NCBI GenBank assembly: GCA_022795155.1
Contig: JAAWGF010000012.1
Span: 1 to 44,208, forward strand
DNA: 44,208 bases
From: Bacilli bacterium
GTDB lineage: Bacteria > Bacillota_I > Bacilli_A > RF39 > UBA660
Reading direction: 5' to 3'
The position numbers and the translations under genes were made by a program. A model generated the notes under the pieces. It searched no databases. It worked only from the letters and a program-made list of their open reading frames with translations, and was not told where the DNA came from. This document shows positions 16,381-25,050 of the stretch, piece after piece. Positions within the stretch are counted from its first letter, which is position 1. Each line of letters starts with the position of its first letter.

Positions 16381-17180
16381 AAAACATCCACCATTTCTTC
16401 CATATCATAAATTATTCGATCAATTAAATTATAATATTTTAGTTTTATCGATAAATCAACCATAAATGGCAAATCTAAGCCTAATTTACTAAATATTTTA
16501 CTATTATCAAAAATTTTATCGTTACTGTCATATTGAGCAATTTTACCATTATCTAATATAAGTATCATATTCCCAAATAAAATATCTTCCATATTTTGTG
16601 TTACATTTATAATTGTTATATTTTCAATCTTATTTAAATTTTTTAAAATAGTTAATATATTATCACGTTCATACTTATCTAAATTTTCAAATGCTTCATC
16701 AAAAATTAAAAATTCAGGTTTATAAACTAAAACACTAGCTAAATTAATTAGTGTCTTTTCCATATTATTAACTTCTGATATATTTTTGTTTAATAAATCT
16801 TTTATATTTAACTTACTAGCAATATCTTCAACACTAGTAATAATTTTATCACGACTAATACCTTGATTTACTAATGGAAACGCTATATTATCAAAAACTT
16901 TATTCGATATAAGTTGACTATCAACATTATTTAAAAGAACGCCAACTTTTTTTCTAATTTGTTTAATATTATTCTTATTTAACAATAAATCATTTATATA
17001 AACTTCACCGTCAAATTCTAATAAACCCACAATAATTTTAATTAACGTACTCTTGCCACTACCGTTAGGACCTATTAAAGATACAAATTCACCACTATTT
17101 ATATCTAAATTAAAATTAGAAAATATTTGTTTAGAATCATAATTAAAATTTAGATTTTTAATTGATACTGCCTTAGACAT
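16371..17180 (-). CDS. ecfA1: ECF transporter ATPase EcfA1 with degenerate signature motif
   Basis: The 269-aa ABC ATPase has an intact Walker A (GPNGSGKSTL) and a Walker B with the catalytic Glu (LIFDEAFENLD). The Q-loop reads LLNNVDSQL with Asn for Gln, the signature LSGGQ is replaced by SEVNNMEKT, and the switch His position reads NVTQNMED. It heads the ecfA1-ecfA2-ecfT-truA operon. The ATG at 17180 is chosen because AAAGGTGA lies 5 bases upstream; a start nine bases earlier falls inside that site. Confidence 0.9.
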   Translation of the reverse strand: MSKAVSIKNLNFNYDSKQIFSNFNLDINSGEFVSLIGPNGSGKSTLIKIIVGLLEFDGEVYINDLLLNKNNIKQIRKKVGVLLNNVDSQLISNKVFDNIAFPLVNQGISRDKIITSVEDIASKLNIKDLLNKNISEVNNMEKTLINLASVLVYKPEFLIFDEAFENLDKYERDNILTILKNLNKIENITIINVTQNMEDILFGNMILILDNGKIAQYDSNDKIFDNSKIFSKLGLDLPFMVDLSIKLKYYNLIDRIIYDMEEMVDVLWK

Positions 17181-17353
17181 CAAAATCACCTTTAAAGTTT
17201 ATTATAATATATATGGGTATTTAAAACAAGAAAAAATTAAAAATTATATAATATGTACAGTAGAATTATTACCATGCAATTAAAAATAAAATTTAAGCAT
17301 TAATTATAATTAAGACTCTTATACAACTCCAAAACTATAACATCTTTAGATAT

Positions 17354-18457
17354 TTATTTCCCCAAGTTGTTCTTTTTATTCTTATATTCACTTACCAAAC
17401 CAAAAATTTCATTAAACGCAATACTCCTACTTTCAAAATCTTGTTCAATGCTAATATAAAGACTAGAATCCAATTCAAATGGAAGTGAATGAAAGTTTAT
17501 TCCTTTACTTACTTTCTCTAGTTTTTCAAAATAAAGAATAAGTATATTAGTTATATTATTTTGAATTCTATTTTGGTCTTTTTTTATATCAAGTAATGAA
17601 AGGGCAGAATTATTTTTACTTTTATTATATATTGATATTGTTTTAGCATTCCATCTTTCCACTAAAAAAGGAATTATCTCTATTTCTTTATCACTACATA
17701 AAGATAAAAACAGCATAACTGTTAAAAAATAATGCTCTGGTGCACCATTTATTTTAGCGATGAACCCTCTTCTAATTTGCTTTAGATAAGGCTCTTCTTC
17801 TATTTTATTGCTTTTAGCAGTTTTTTGAATACCATATAATTTATATTTATCTCCACTATTACCAGCATATATATCTGGCAAGAATAATTTATACCCATCA
17901 TCAAATTGAAGGTAACTTCTAATACTATATGGTGTTTCCGATTTTATTGGGCTAACTTGTTCAGTTACATATATTCTAGCACCAATACTATCTATATATC
18001 CTAGTTCTAATTCTCCATCATAGTTAAGAATTCTATTATCAAACATGGCAAGTCTCAAACGCAAAAACTCAATTGGATAATTAAAATCACTAAAAGACGC
18101 ATTAGCAAATAAATTACTAATTATATACTTAATTAAATATTCAGCTTTTACTTGATTGAAGTTTTTATCATCTATAGCGACCATATCATTCAAAAAAGAA
18201 AAATCTGATGGATCATAAAAATTTATCGCCTTTTTTACATACGCTATTAACATATCATCAAATCGTTTTTTATTCGTAATTTTCAGGGTAGGAATTAAAA
18301 TATCATCATAAGGTAATTCTATACATTTGCTAATTTCTATGTTATCAATAATTAAATTAAAAGCAATATTTATCGTAAAATAACAATCAACCTTTCCCTT
18401 TTGGGCTTCATGTACTATTTTTTTATAAAAAATATCTAATATCTGTGCATCAGTCAT
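17354..18457 (-). CDS. Uncharacterised 367-aa protein
   Basis: Family not recognised. The protein appears soluble, mixed alpha/beta, with no signal peptide, membrane segment or P-loop. The region GELELGYIDSIGARIYVTEQ looks like a beta-rich core, and the C-terminal third is helical. GGGAG lies 6 bases before the ATG. It is a lone gene between the ECF operon and a divergent PHP gene. No function can be assigned from sequence alone. Confidence 0.7.
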   Translation of the reverse strand: MTDAQILDIFYKKIVHEAQKGKVDCYFTINIAFNLIIDNIEISKCIELPYDDILIPTLKITNKKRFDDMLIAYVKKAINFYDPSDFSFLNDMVAIDDKNFNQVKAEYLIKYIISNLFANASFSDFNYPIEFLRLRLAMFDNRILNYDGELELGYIDSIGARIYVTEQVSPIKSETPYSIRSYLQFDDGYKLFLPDIYAGNSGDKYKLYGIQKTAKSNKIEEEPYLKQIRRGFIAKINGAPEHYFLTVMLFLSLCSDKEIEIIPFLVERWNAKTISIYNKSKNNSALSLLDIKKDQNRIQNNITNILILYFEKLEKVSKGINFHSLPFELDSSLYISIEQDFESRSIAFNEIFGLVSEYKNKKNNLGK

Positions 18458-18548
18458 ATTTATCTCCCTTTGTCTTATAGATATTATAACATTAATTTTA
18501 TAAATTTTTAACCCTTTAAGAAATCAATCTATATTTCAAAAAATATGA

Positions 18549-18578
18549 TTGAAAAAGCCATGACTATTATGTTATGAT
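18549..18578 (+). promoter_or_regulatory. Promoter of the PHP gene
   Basis: TTGAAA (18549-18554) and TATGAT (18573-18578) are 18 bases apart, about 55 bases before the ATG at 18634. Confidence 0.5.
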
Positions 18579-18633
18579 ATAAAATAAATAATTATTGCAT
18601 AAATTTCAAAATATTTAGAAAAGAGGAATAAAT

Positions 18634-19518
18634 ATGATTGATTTACATCTACATACAAATCATTCAGATGGAACTGATTCCGTAAAGGAATTATTAGAAA
18701 ATGCTGAAAAACAAAAACTTGATATAATTTCGATTACTGACCATAATTCCGTTAGCGCTTATTTTGAATTAGAAGAAAATCCCGAAATTCGAAAAATATA
18801 TAGTGGCGAAATTATCATTGGTTCAGAAATTAAAGCCATTTTTGACGATATTAATATAGAAATTTTAGCTTATGGAATTGATTATAAAAAAATTAATATA
18901 AAAAAAGAAGATAAATTACAAGTTCAAACCGATATTTTAAAACATTATATAAATGTTGCTAAAAATTTAGGAATAAAAGTCGATGAAGATATAAAAATAG
19001 ACACAAAAGACCCTACTAAAATTTTTGCTTGTTGGGTATTTTATGACAACATAACAAAATATAAAGAAAATGAAAAAATATTAAATGAATTAGGTCCCAT
19101 AAATAGAACAACCTTTTATAGAGACCATGAAGGAAATATAAACAGTCCATTTTATTACAACACTTCTAAATACTACGATGATATCAAAACCCTTATCGAT
19201 AAAATACATGGATGCGGTGGATTAGCCTTCCTAGCCCATGGCCTATTATATCCATTTAATAATAAAGAGGAAGCTATTGAAAAAATATTAAAAACAACAC
19301 CCATTGATGGGTTAGAATGCATATATCCATTATTTAATAAAAAAGACACAGATTTTATGATTAACCTATGTCAAAAATATCAAAAACTTATGTCAGGTGG
19401 TTCCGACTATCACGCCAAAAATAAACCTACTATTTCTATGGGAACCGGTATAGATAACAATATTTCTATTCAAAAAACTTTTGTAAAAGATTGGGTAAAC
19501 AAAGTTAGAAAAATATAA
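18634..19518 (+). CDS. PHP-domain metal-dependent phosphoesterase
   Basis: The 294-aa protein has the PHP metal-binding motifs in order: DLHLHTNHSDG (8 residues in), SITDHN, a Glu in IIGSEIKA, FLAHGLLYP, and the C-terminal GGSDYHAK. This is the YciV/TrpH-like group, some of which are 5'-3' nucleases or nucleotide phosphatases; the substrate here is unknown. The central part (about 95-180) is a longer insertion than usual. AGAGGA precedes the ATG. Confidence 0.88.
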   Translation: MIDLHLHTNHSDGTDSVKELLENAEKQKLDIISITDHNSVSAYFELEENPEIRKIYSGEIIIGSEIKAIFDDINIEILAYGIDYKKINIKKEDKLQVQTDILKHYINVAKNLGIKVDEDIKIDTKDPTKIFACWVFYDNITKYKENEKILNELGPINRTTFYRDHEGNINSPFYYNTSKYYDDIKTLIDKIHGCGGLAFLAHGLLYPFNNKEEAIEKILKTTPIDGLECIYPLFNKKDTDFMINLCQKYQKLMSGGSDYHAKNKPTISMGTGIDNNISIQKTFVKDWVNKVRKI

Positions 19519-19529
19519 ACCAAAATATA

Positions 19530-20603
19530 TTATTCGCTTTCAGCCTCAATCTTTTTATTTTTCATATCATCTAATTTTTGAGCGATATCGTCTTCATAAA
19601 AACGATAAGTTGCAAGCAAAATAATAGTAACAGGAAGAGCTATAATAATTCCTAAAACGCCAGCTAATTTACCACCAGCAAAAACAGCAAAGATAGTAAG
19701 TAAACCAGGAACATTATTTGTTTTTCCATAAACACGTGGTGAAATAATGTATCCATCAATATTAGGGCAAATAAAGGCAACAATTAAAGTTAAAATAAAT
19801 AACTTTTGAGAAACAAAGAACGCTGTAATTGCCGCAATGATATTCGCAAATATACCACCAAAATAAGGAACAATCGTTGTTACAGAGCATAATATTCCTA
19901 ACAACAGATAATATGGATGTCCAATTAAGAAAAATATCGTTGTATATTCAATAAACTGAATGATAATATATTTTTCTAAACCAACAAAATATTGACTAAC
20001 CTCATGATCTAATCTTTCCACATATCGATAAGTACGTTTATTTTTGCGCCTTAAAAAACTTTTAATTTTTTTTCTTATTTTTTCCATATCAGCTAAAAAA
20101 TAAATAGCTGTTATAAAACAAATAATAAATAAAGTTAAAATATTTATTGACTGCATAATAACACTAAAAGAAAAATCGCCAATTGACTTACCATAATTAC
20201 TAATTACTGTCTTAAAATCCCCAAGATGTTCTTGAAGCGAATTTAAATCAACATTATATTCATTAGATATTTTTAAAACAAAATCCATTAACCAGTTAAA
20301 TAAAGCCGTTAACTGTTCTATTACAATTGGAATCATAAGAGCTATAATTAGAGTTAAAAAACCAACTACAAGTGCTACAACAATAAAAACGGCCAAAGGC
20401 TTAGGAACTTTTCTTTTTGTCAACTTTTCGACAAAAGGATACAAAGCATACGCTATTGCAAAAGATATAATAAAAGGTAAAAGAATTGAAAATATCTTTT
20501 TCAAAATACCTGTCCAAAAACCAAATGTATTTATAATCAAAAAAATAATTACTAAGGTTAATACAATATCAATTAATTTATAATTTACTTTGCCTTTTTC
20601 CAT
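19530..20603 (-). CDS. AI-2E family transporter (PerM/YtvI-like membrane protein)
   Basis: The 357-aa protein has about eight hydrophobic segments, including a pair at each end, and the family hallmarks FAIAYALYPFVE and the late LGIIIALPVT. Members include TqsA and sodium/proton antiporters; the substrate here is not known. The C-terminus is charged. GGAGGA precedes the ATG. It converges with the PHP gene with only 11 bases between stops and no clear terminator. Confidence 0.88.
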   Translation of the reverse strand: MEKGKVNYKLIDIVLTLVIIFLIINTFGFWTGILKKIFSILLPFIISFAIAYALYPFVEKLTKRKVPKPLAVFIVVALVVGFLTLIIALMIPIVIEQLTALFNWLMDFVLKISNEYNVDLNSLQEHLGDFKTVISNYGKSIGDFSFSVIMQSINILTLFIICFITAIYFLADMEKIRKKIKSFLRRKNKRTYRYVERLDHEVSQYFVGLEKYIIIQFIEYTTIFFLIGHPYYLLLGILCSVTTIVPYFGGIFANIIAAITAFFVSQKLFILTLIVAFICPNIDGYIISPRVYGKTNNVPGLLTIFAVFAGGKLAGVLGIIIALPVTIILLATYRFYEDDIAQKLDDMKNKKIEAESE

Positions 20604-20731
20604 CTATATTCCTCCATTTATATTCATACCTTTATTATACCCTTAAAATAAGTATTTGAGTAGTATAATTCTCGACAAATAAATGGAAAATAAGATTTTC
20701 TTTTAACCTAATTTACAAATATTTACAAAAA

Positions 20732-20746
20732 AACTGCATTAAGCAG
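20732..20746 (-). terminator. Terminator overlapping the stop codon of the lysozyme-like gene
   Basis: On the minus strand CTGC and GCAG close a 5-base loop that contains the TAA stop, followed by seven or eight T residues. Confidence 0.7.
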
Positions 20747-21380
20747 CTTTTATTTTTTCAATATAAGAATTTACATTATAAGCCCATGCTGTACTTTCGG
20801 CATATTTAGGATTCATAGCCTCGGCTGTTGTTAACCCATAAGCATAGTAATTATAATATAAATTATCTAAATAACCAATAATTCCCTCATCTAGAGTACT
20901 ATAAGCTTTATATGATCCACCATCACACCCAGGGCTACCCTTTTGCCCACCTACATTGTTACAAGCATTAACTAGGTAACTACAATTCCATTGACAACCA
21001 GTTTCCTGTAAAACGATGGCTACAGCTAAATAAGGATCCATTCCTAATTCTAAAGAATGAGTAGCAAAAATTTCCCCTTTACCAGCCAATGTTGAATTAA
21101 GCATTCTATTTAACTTATCGGTTAATTCACCCATTGTTAAACCATCCCATACGATTTTACCAACCGTATTATTATACGTAACTTCATCAACTATTTGTTT
21201 TGATGTCTGAAAAAAGATATTGTTTATTTGTTTTTCACTAATATTCCCTTTTGATTTATCCTTTGTTTCAATATTTTGTTGAAAAAAAACCAGTCTAGCA
21301 TAAACACCAGAAGCTACGGCATAAATTAATAGTAGACTTATAATCACTATTGTTTTTTTACCTAATTTATTTATTATCAT
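20739..21380 (-). CDS. Membrane-anchored lysozyme-like/glucosaminidase-like protein
   Basis: The 213-aa protein has an N-terminal membrane anchor or signal (about 8-28) and an extracellular domain (about 85-213). The segment IVLQETGCQWNCS then NNVGGQKG and TLDEGIIGYLDNLYYN recalls the glucosaminidase/lysozyme-like fold, with Glu in QETG a likely catalytic residue. Four Cys residues (QWNCS, NACN, PGCDG and ETGC) suggest disulfides. It probably cuts peptidoglycan. AAAGGTGA precedes the ATG. Confidence 0.78.
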   Translation of the reverse strand: MIINKLGKKTIVIISLLLIYAVASGVYARLVFFQQNIETKDKSKGNISEKQINNIFFQTSKQIVDEVTYNNTVGKIVWDGLTMGELTDKLNRMLNSTLAGKGEIFATHSLELGMDPYLAVAIVLQETGCQWNCSYLVNACNNVGGQKGSPGCDGGSYKAYSTLDEGIIGYLDNLYYNYYAYGLTTAEAMNPKYAESTAWAYNVNSYIEKIKAA

Positions 21381-21464
21381 TTATTCACCTTTTCTAAAAG
21401 ACAAACAAGATTGTAGCACAATTTTTATATAATTGTCAAATTTTGACATTAATAAAGCTCCAGA

Positions 21465-23387
21465 TTATTCACTATTACGTTTATTTTTCTCATAATTATT
21501 AGAAAAAACCTCTATAGATAATCTTTTTTGATTAATTTTACTAATCGAATCTTTTAAATTATCTGAAAAATAATAAACATCCATATCATTAAATTGATTA
21601 AAATAAAATTTATCTAAACACTCACTAGCCAATATATCTGCAAATCTTCTAAGAGGACTGGTAATATGTGCGTAAGATTTCAAATGTAGACCCGCATGTC
21701 CATAATTATTCATAGAATAGATAGCTTTAGGATAAATATTTTTAATAATATTAATATATTTTAAATATTCCGATTTTGAATCAATCAAATTAATACTTTG
21801 CGAGAATTGATCAAGCTTTTTTCGTTCTTCTTCATTTACCGCATGAACACGATAAATAAATGGTAATCCTCTACTATTAAAATATGTCGCTACTTGATGA
21901 TTATTATATACCATCGCACTTTCCACTAATTTTTCTGATATTGAATTACCAATAATATTAGTATCTGTTATATTCATATTTTGGCGATTTATTTTTTCAT
22001 AATAAGAATCTATTTTATAAATTTTCGATAATAATGGTTCAATGCTTGCTAAATCAGTTATTGTCTGCATAATTTTTTCATCGCAACAGCCATTATCTAA
22101 TATCTCATTAAAACTTTGATAAGTCATATTTTTATACACATAAATATAGGACTTAAGGAATTGATAATTGACTAATTCACCAGTCGATGATATTTCATAA
22201 TAATATGAAGTAGCTGGGCGCATTTTCCCCTCTAATAAACTTGCTGAATCACTAGATAAGGCACTTGGAAACATCGAAACTGTTAAATCAGATAAATAAA
22301 TAGAAGTTGTCCGCCTTTTTGCTTCATCGTAAATGACACTATTATTTTTAACGAAAAATAACGGATCAGCAATATGCACGCCTAAATAGTAATTGCTATT
22401 TTCTAACCGTCTTATCGATAAAGCATCATCTATTTCTTTCGCATCTTGACCATCAAACGTCAAAATTATATCATCTTTAACAACATATCTTTCTCTTGTT
22501 TCTTTATTATTTAAAACACGCTTGCATTCAGCATTAATACTTTGATTAAAATTACATTTGACATCATATTTATATTCCAAATAATCTAAATCACTACTTT
22601 TATTACCAACAATCAAATCACGTAAATCATTTAAAAAAAATACATATTTTTGCTTTGTTAAACCATTAAATTTAAAAGAATTTATATTTTCAATAAGTTT
22701 ATTTATATTCTTAAGCCACTCTTCTTGTTTAACAACATCAAAATTTAATTTATCTGAACTAATTAACAAATTCAAAACCTCATCATAATAAATTAAATCA
22801 TCTAAATTATTAAGTTCCTTTTTTTCTGTATAAATATTAAGTTCAGCAATATATTTTTTTATAACATTACTTATTAGTGGTTCACTATCTTTTGTTTCAA
22901 CATTAACAATATATGGAAACCTTTTAATGGCGTCTTCAACTAAACTAATCCGTTTTACATCAAATATTAAATAATTAATGAAATCATACTTACTACCATC
23001 ATAATTATTAGTGTAATCATTATATAAAAATGATAAAGCATTATTTTCTAAATTATCAATTAACTTTTTTAAAAACTGAAATTGTTTAGAACTTTTATTA
23101 ACATTTCCCGGTTTTTGATGGATAAGATCTTTAATCTTTCCTCTTATTAATCGCATACGCAAATAATACTCTTTTTTATCATTAAAATTTACTTGGAAGT
23201 AAAATGGAAAATAATCAAAAATTTTAAGTAAATAACTATAATCATTATCTGTTTCATATTTAAAATTATCAACCTTATTTTCAATTAAATCAAGTATTAA
23301 ATTACGCATTTTACTTTTACTAACTAATAAATCAGTTATTTCACCATCTTCCTTTAATAACTTATCAATTTCTTTATAACTTGCCAT
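21465..23387 (-). CDS. RNB-domain ribonuclease (RNase II/R family), short form
   Basis: The 640-aa protein has an RNB domain from about residue 300: LTFDGQDAKEIDDALSI, LGVHIADPLFFV, a MFPSALSSDSASLLEG segment, and the late YAHITSPLRRFAD. Three catalytic Asp positions are kept but the one matching Asp207 of E. coli RNase II is Glu. There is no C-terminal S1 domain, and the N-terminal 300 residues are not a clear cold-shock/S1 pair, so this is a divergent lineage. The start at 23387 follows GGTGA; an earlier start lacks a site. Confidence 0.85.
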   Translation of the reverse strand: MASYKEIDKLLKEDGEITDLLVSKSKMRNLILDLIENKVDNFKYETDNDYSYLLKIFDYFPFYFQVNFNDKKEYYLRMRLIRGKIKDLIHQKPGNVNKSSKQFQFLKKLIDNLENNALSFLYNDYTNNYDGSKYDFINYLIFDVKRISLVEDAIKRFPYIVNVETKDSEPLISNVIKKYIAELNIYTEKKELNNLDDLIYYDEVLNLLISSDKLNFDVVKQEEWLKNINKLIENINSFKFNGLTKQKYVFFLNDLRDLIVGNKSSDLDYLEYKYDVKCNFNQSINAECKRVLNNKETRERYVVKDDIILTFDGQDAKEIDDALSIRRLENSNYYLGVHIADPLFFVKNNSVIYDEAKRRTTSIYLSDLTVSMFPSALSSDSASLLEGKMRPATSYYYEISSTGELVNYQFLKSYIYVYKNMTYQSFNEILDNGCCDEKIMQTITDLASIEPLLSKIYKIDSYYEKINRQNMNITDTNIIGNSISEKLVESAMVYNNHQVATYFNSRGLPFIYRVHAVNEEERKKLDQFSQSINLIDSKSEYLKYINIIKNIYPKAIYSMNNYGHAGLHLKSYAHITSPLRRFADILASECLDKFYFNQFNDMDVYYFSDNLKDSISKINQKRLSIEVFSNNYEKNKRNSE

Positions 23388-23502
23388 ACGCTTCACCAAT
23401 TTTAGTATAACATTAAAATAAGAAAAAAACAAAAAAATAATTAAACGATTTATTTACTAAATAAAAGTTTAATGTTATACTATTCATCAAAAGGAGATAA
23501 CT

Positions 23503-24161
23503 ATGAATAAAGAAGAAAATATTATTAAGTTTTACTGTATATGTAATAGACTCAAAAATATTATAAGAAAAGGCTGGAAAGTGTTGCTGAGCATATTTTT
23601 AGTACACAAATGCTCGCTGTTGCCATAAAATCAGAATATGAATATGATGTTGATATTATGAAAGTTATTTATATGTTGGCAATTCATGAATTAGGAGAAG
23701 CATATATTGATGATTTACATCAATTCGAAATATCAGCTGAAGAAAAGAAAAAAGCAGAGCATAAAGCTGTTCATGATATTTTAGGTGATCTATTAGATGG
23801 ACAAACAATTGAAGAATTATTTTGGGAATTTGACGAACATAAGAGTAAAGAAGCCTTTTTTGCTTACCAATGTGACAAATTAGAATGTGATCTTCAATGT
23901 AAATTATATGATGAAGAAAACTGTGTTGATTTAAGTAATCCAACAATTGACTCCAAAGTTTTAAACAATCCTTTAGTAAAAGAATTGCTACAAAGCGAAA
24001 AAAATTGGTCGGCTGCATGGCTTAAATTTGGTCAACAAGTATACCCTTATGATGATAACTTTAGGGCCATATCAAGTTATGCGATAAATAATGAAATCCA
24101 TGGTTATACCGAAATTCCAAAATTTGAAGACAAATCTTTTACTAATAAAAACGTTATCTAG
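23503..24161 (+). pseudogene. HD-domain phosphohydrolase (YfbR-like) broken by a small deletion
   Basis: The ATG at 23503, after AAGGAG, encodes MNKEENIIKFYCICNRLKN and IIRKGWK, the N-terminus of a YfbR/5'-nucleotidase-like HD protein. After GCTGG (23573-23577) the reading frame switches to LESVAEHIFSTQMLAVAI, which resumes the family. The Trp-to-Leu stretch of about 10 residues (usually a WxV.R.RLES segment) is missing and the frame is shifted. The remainder to 24161 keeps the HD core (HELGEAYIDD). Restart at the ATG at 23610 would lose the first metal-binding His in VAEH. Confidence 0.75.
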
Positions 24162-24206
24162 ATTAAAAAATAACAAATACCAATAAATCATAGTATAAAC
24201 ACTTTT

Positions 24207-24230
24207 GCACTTAATTATAAGTGCTTTTTT
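24207..24230 (+). terminator. Terminator of the HD gene
   Basis: GCACTTA pairs with TAAGTGC around ATTA, followed by six T residues, 46 bases after the stop. Confidence 0.85.
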
Positions 24231-24271
24231 ATTTAAAGATAAACAAAAAAGACCTAAAAGATCTTTAATTT

Positions 24272-24967
24272 TCAATTATTTTCTTTCCTCGTTTTTATAT
24301 AATTCTTTATTGAGATCTCTTCTGCCATCTCAATTGGTTTTATATTTAATCTTTTACTTAATAAAGCTTTTTTGTACAACATCAATAATTTTTCCTTTTC
24401 TTTTAATGATAATTCACAATTCAATTCTGTTTCGGCTAACATGCTATTTGAAAATTTTTGAATATCCTCATTTTTACCTTTCTTTATAATATCAAGTCTT
24501 TCTTTTTTAGAAATTTTCAACTCTTCTTTTATTTTGCTTTCAGAAGCTCCTTCTAAGTACATAGATTCGACCATTTCTTTGCCAACAATATCACCAATAC
24601 ACCTTGATTTAGTTACTAATTTATCAATTGCAAATCTTTCATTGTTTTTTTCTTCTTTTTCATCATCGAAAATAGAATAATTATCATAAATTAATCCTTT
24701 GTTCTTCAATTCAAATATAGCATTATTAACAAGCTTATTAAAATTACACAATTTTTTGATTGCACTAAAAACATTTAAAATAGGAATAGCACTATCTAAA
24801 GCCACCAAAACAACAGCTATGCCTATGCCTAACGCTAATTGATTAACTTGACCTAAATTACGCCACTTATAACCATAAATCCTTGTCTTTACTAAAACTG
24901 TCCCCCAATTAGCAATATAAATACTCAAATTAGCAAGTACCGTAGCAAGATAAATATTAAATAACAT
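24272..24967 (-). CDS. Uncharacterised membrane-anchored helical protein (231 aa)
   Basis: Family not recognised. Two hydrophobic segments (about 2-22 and 45-68) are followed by a long, charged, helical cytoplasmic part rich in Lys and Glu. The ATG at 24967 is chosen because AAGGAG lies 8 bases upstream; an earlier GTG falls inside that site. The stop is TGA, the only TGA stop I found in the window. Nothing in the neighbours indicates a role. Confidence 0.65.
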   Translation of the reverse strand: MLFNIYLATVLANLSIYIANWGTVLVKTRIYGYKWRNLGQVNQLALGIGIAVVLVALDSAIPILNVFSAIKKLCNFNKLVNNAIFELKNKGLIYDNYSIFDDEKEEKNNERFAIDKLVTKSRCIGDIVGKEMVESMYLEGASESKIKEELKISKKERLDIIKKGKNEDIQKFSNSMLAETELNCELSLKEKEKLLMLYKKALLSKRLNIKPIEMAEEISIKNYIKTRKENN

Positions 24968-25015
24968 TATAAACACTCCTTTTTTATTAATTTCATCTTA
25001 TTATAACATTAATAA

Positions 25016-25047
25016 AAAAAATGTCAACGTTAATTTTGACATTTTTA
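25016..25047 (-). terminator. Terminator of the phosphoketolase gene
   Basis: AAAAATGTCAA pairs with TTGACATTTTT around an 8-base loop, just after the stop on the minus strand. Confidence 0.85.
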
Positions 25048-25050
25048 ATG

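Noticed and set aside
17190..17353. Riboswitch before the ECF operon
   Set aside because: The gap is AT-rich with no conserved riboswitch core I recognise, and the space before the ATG is short.
23665..24018. Minus-strand frame inside the HD gene
   Set aside because: It overlaps recognisable HD-domain coding sequence and has no ribosome-binding site.
24162..24271. Further coding on either strand between the HD gene and the 231-aa gene
   Set aside because: Only a terminator and weak hairpins are seen; overlapping frames have no start site.
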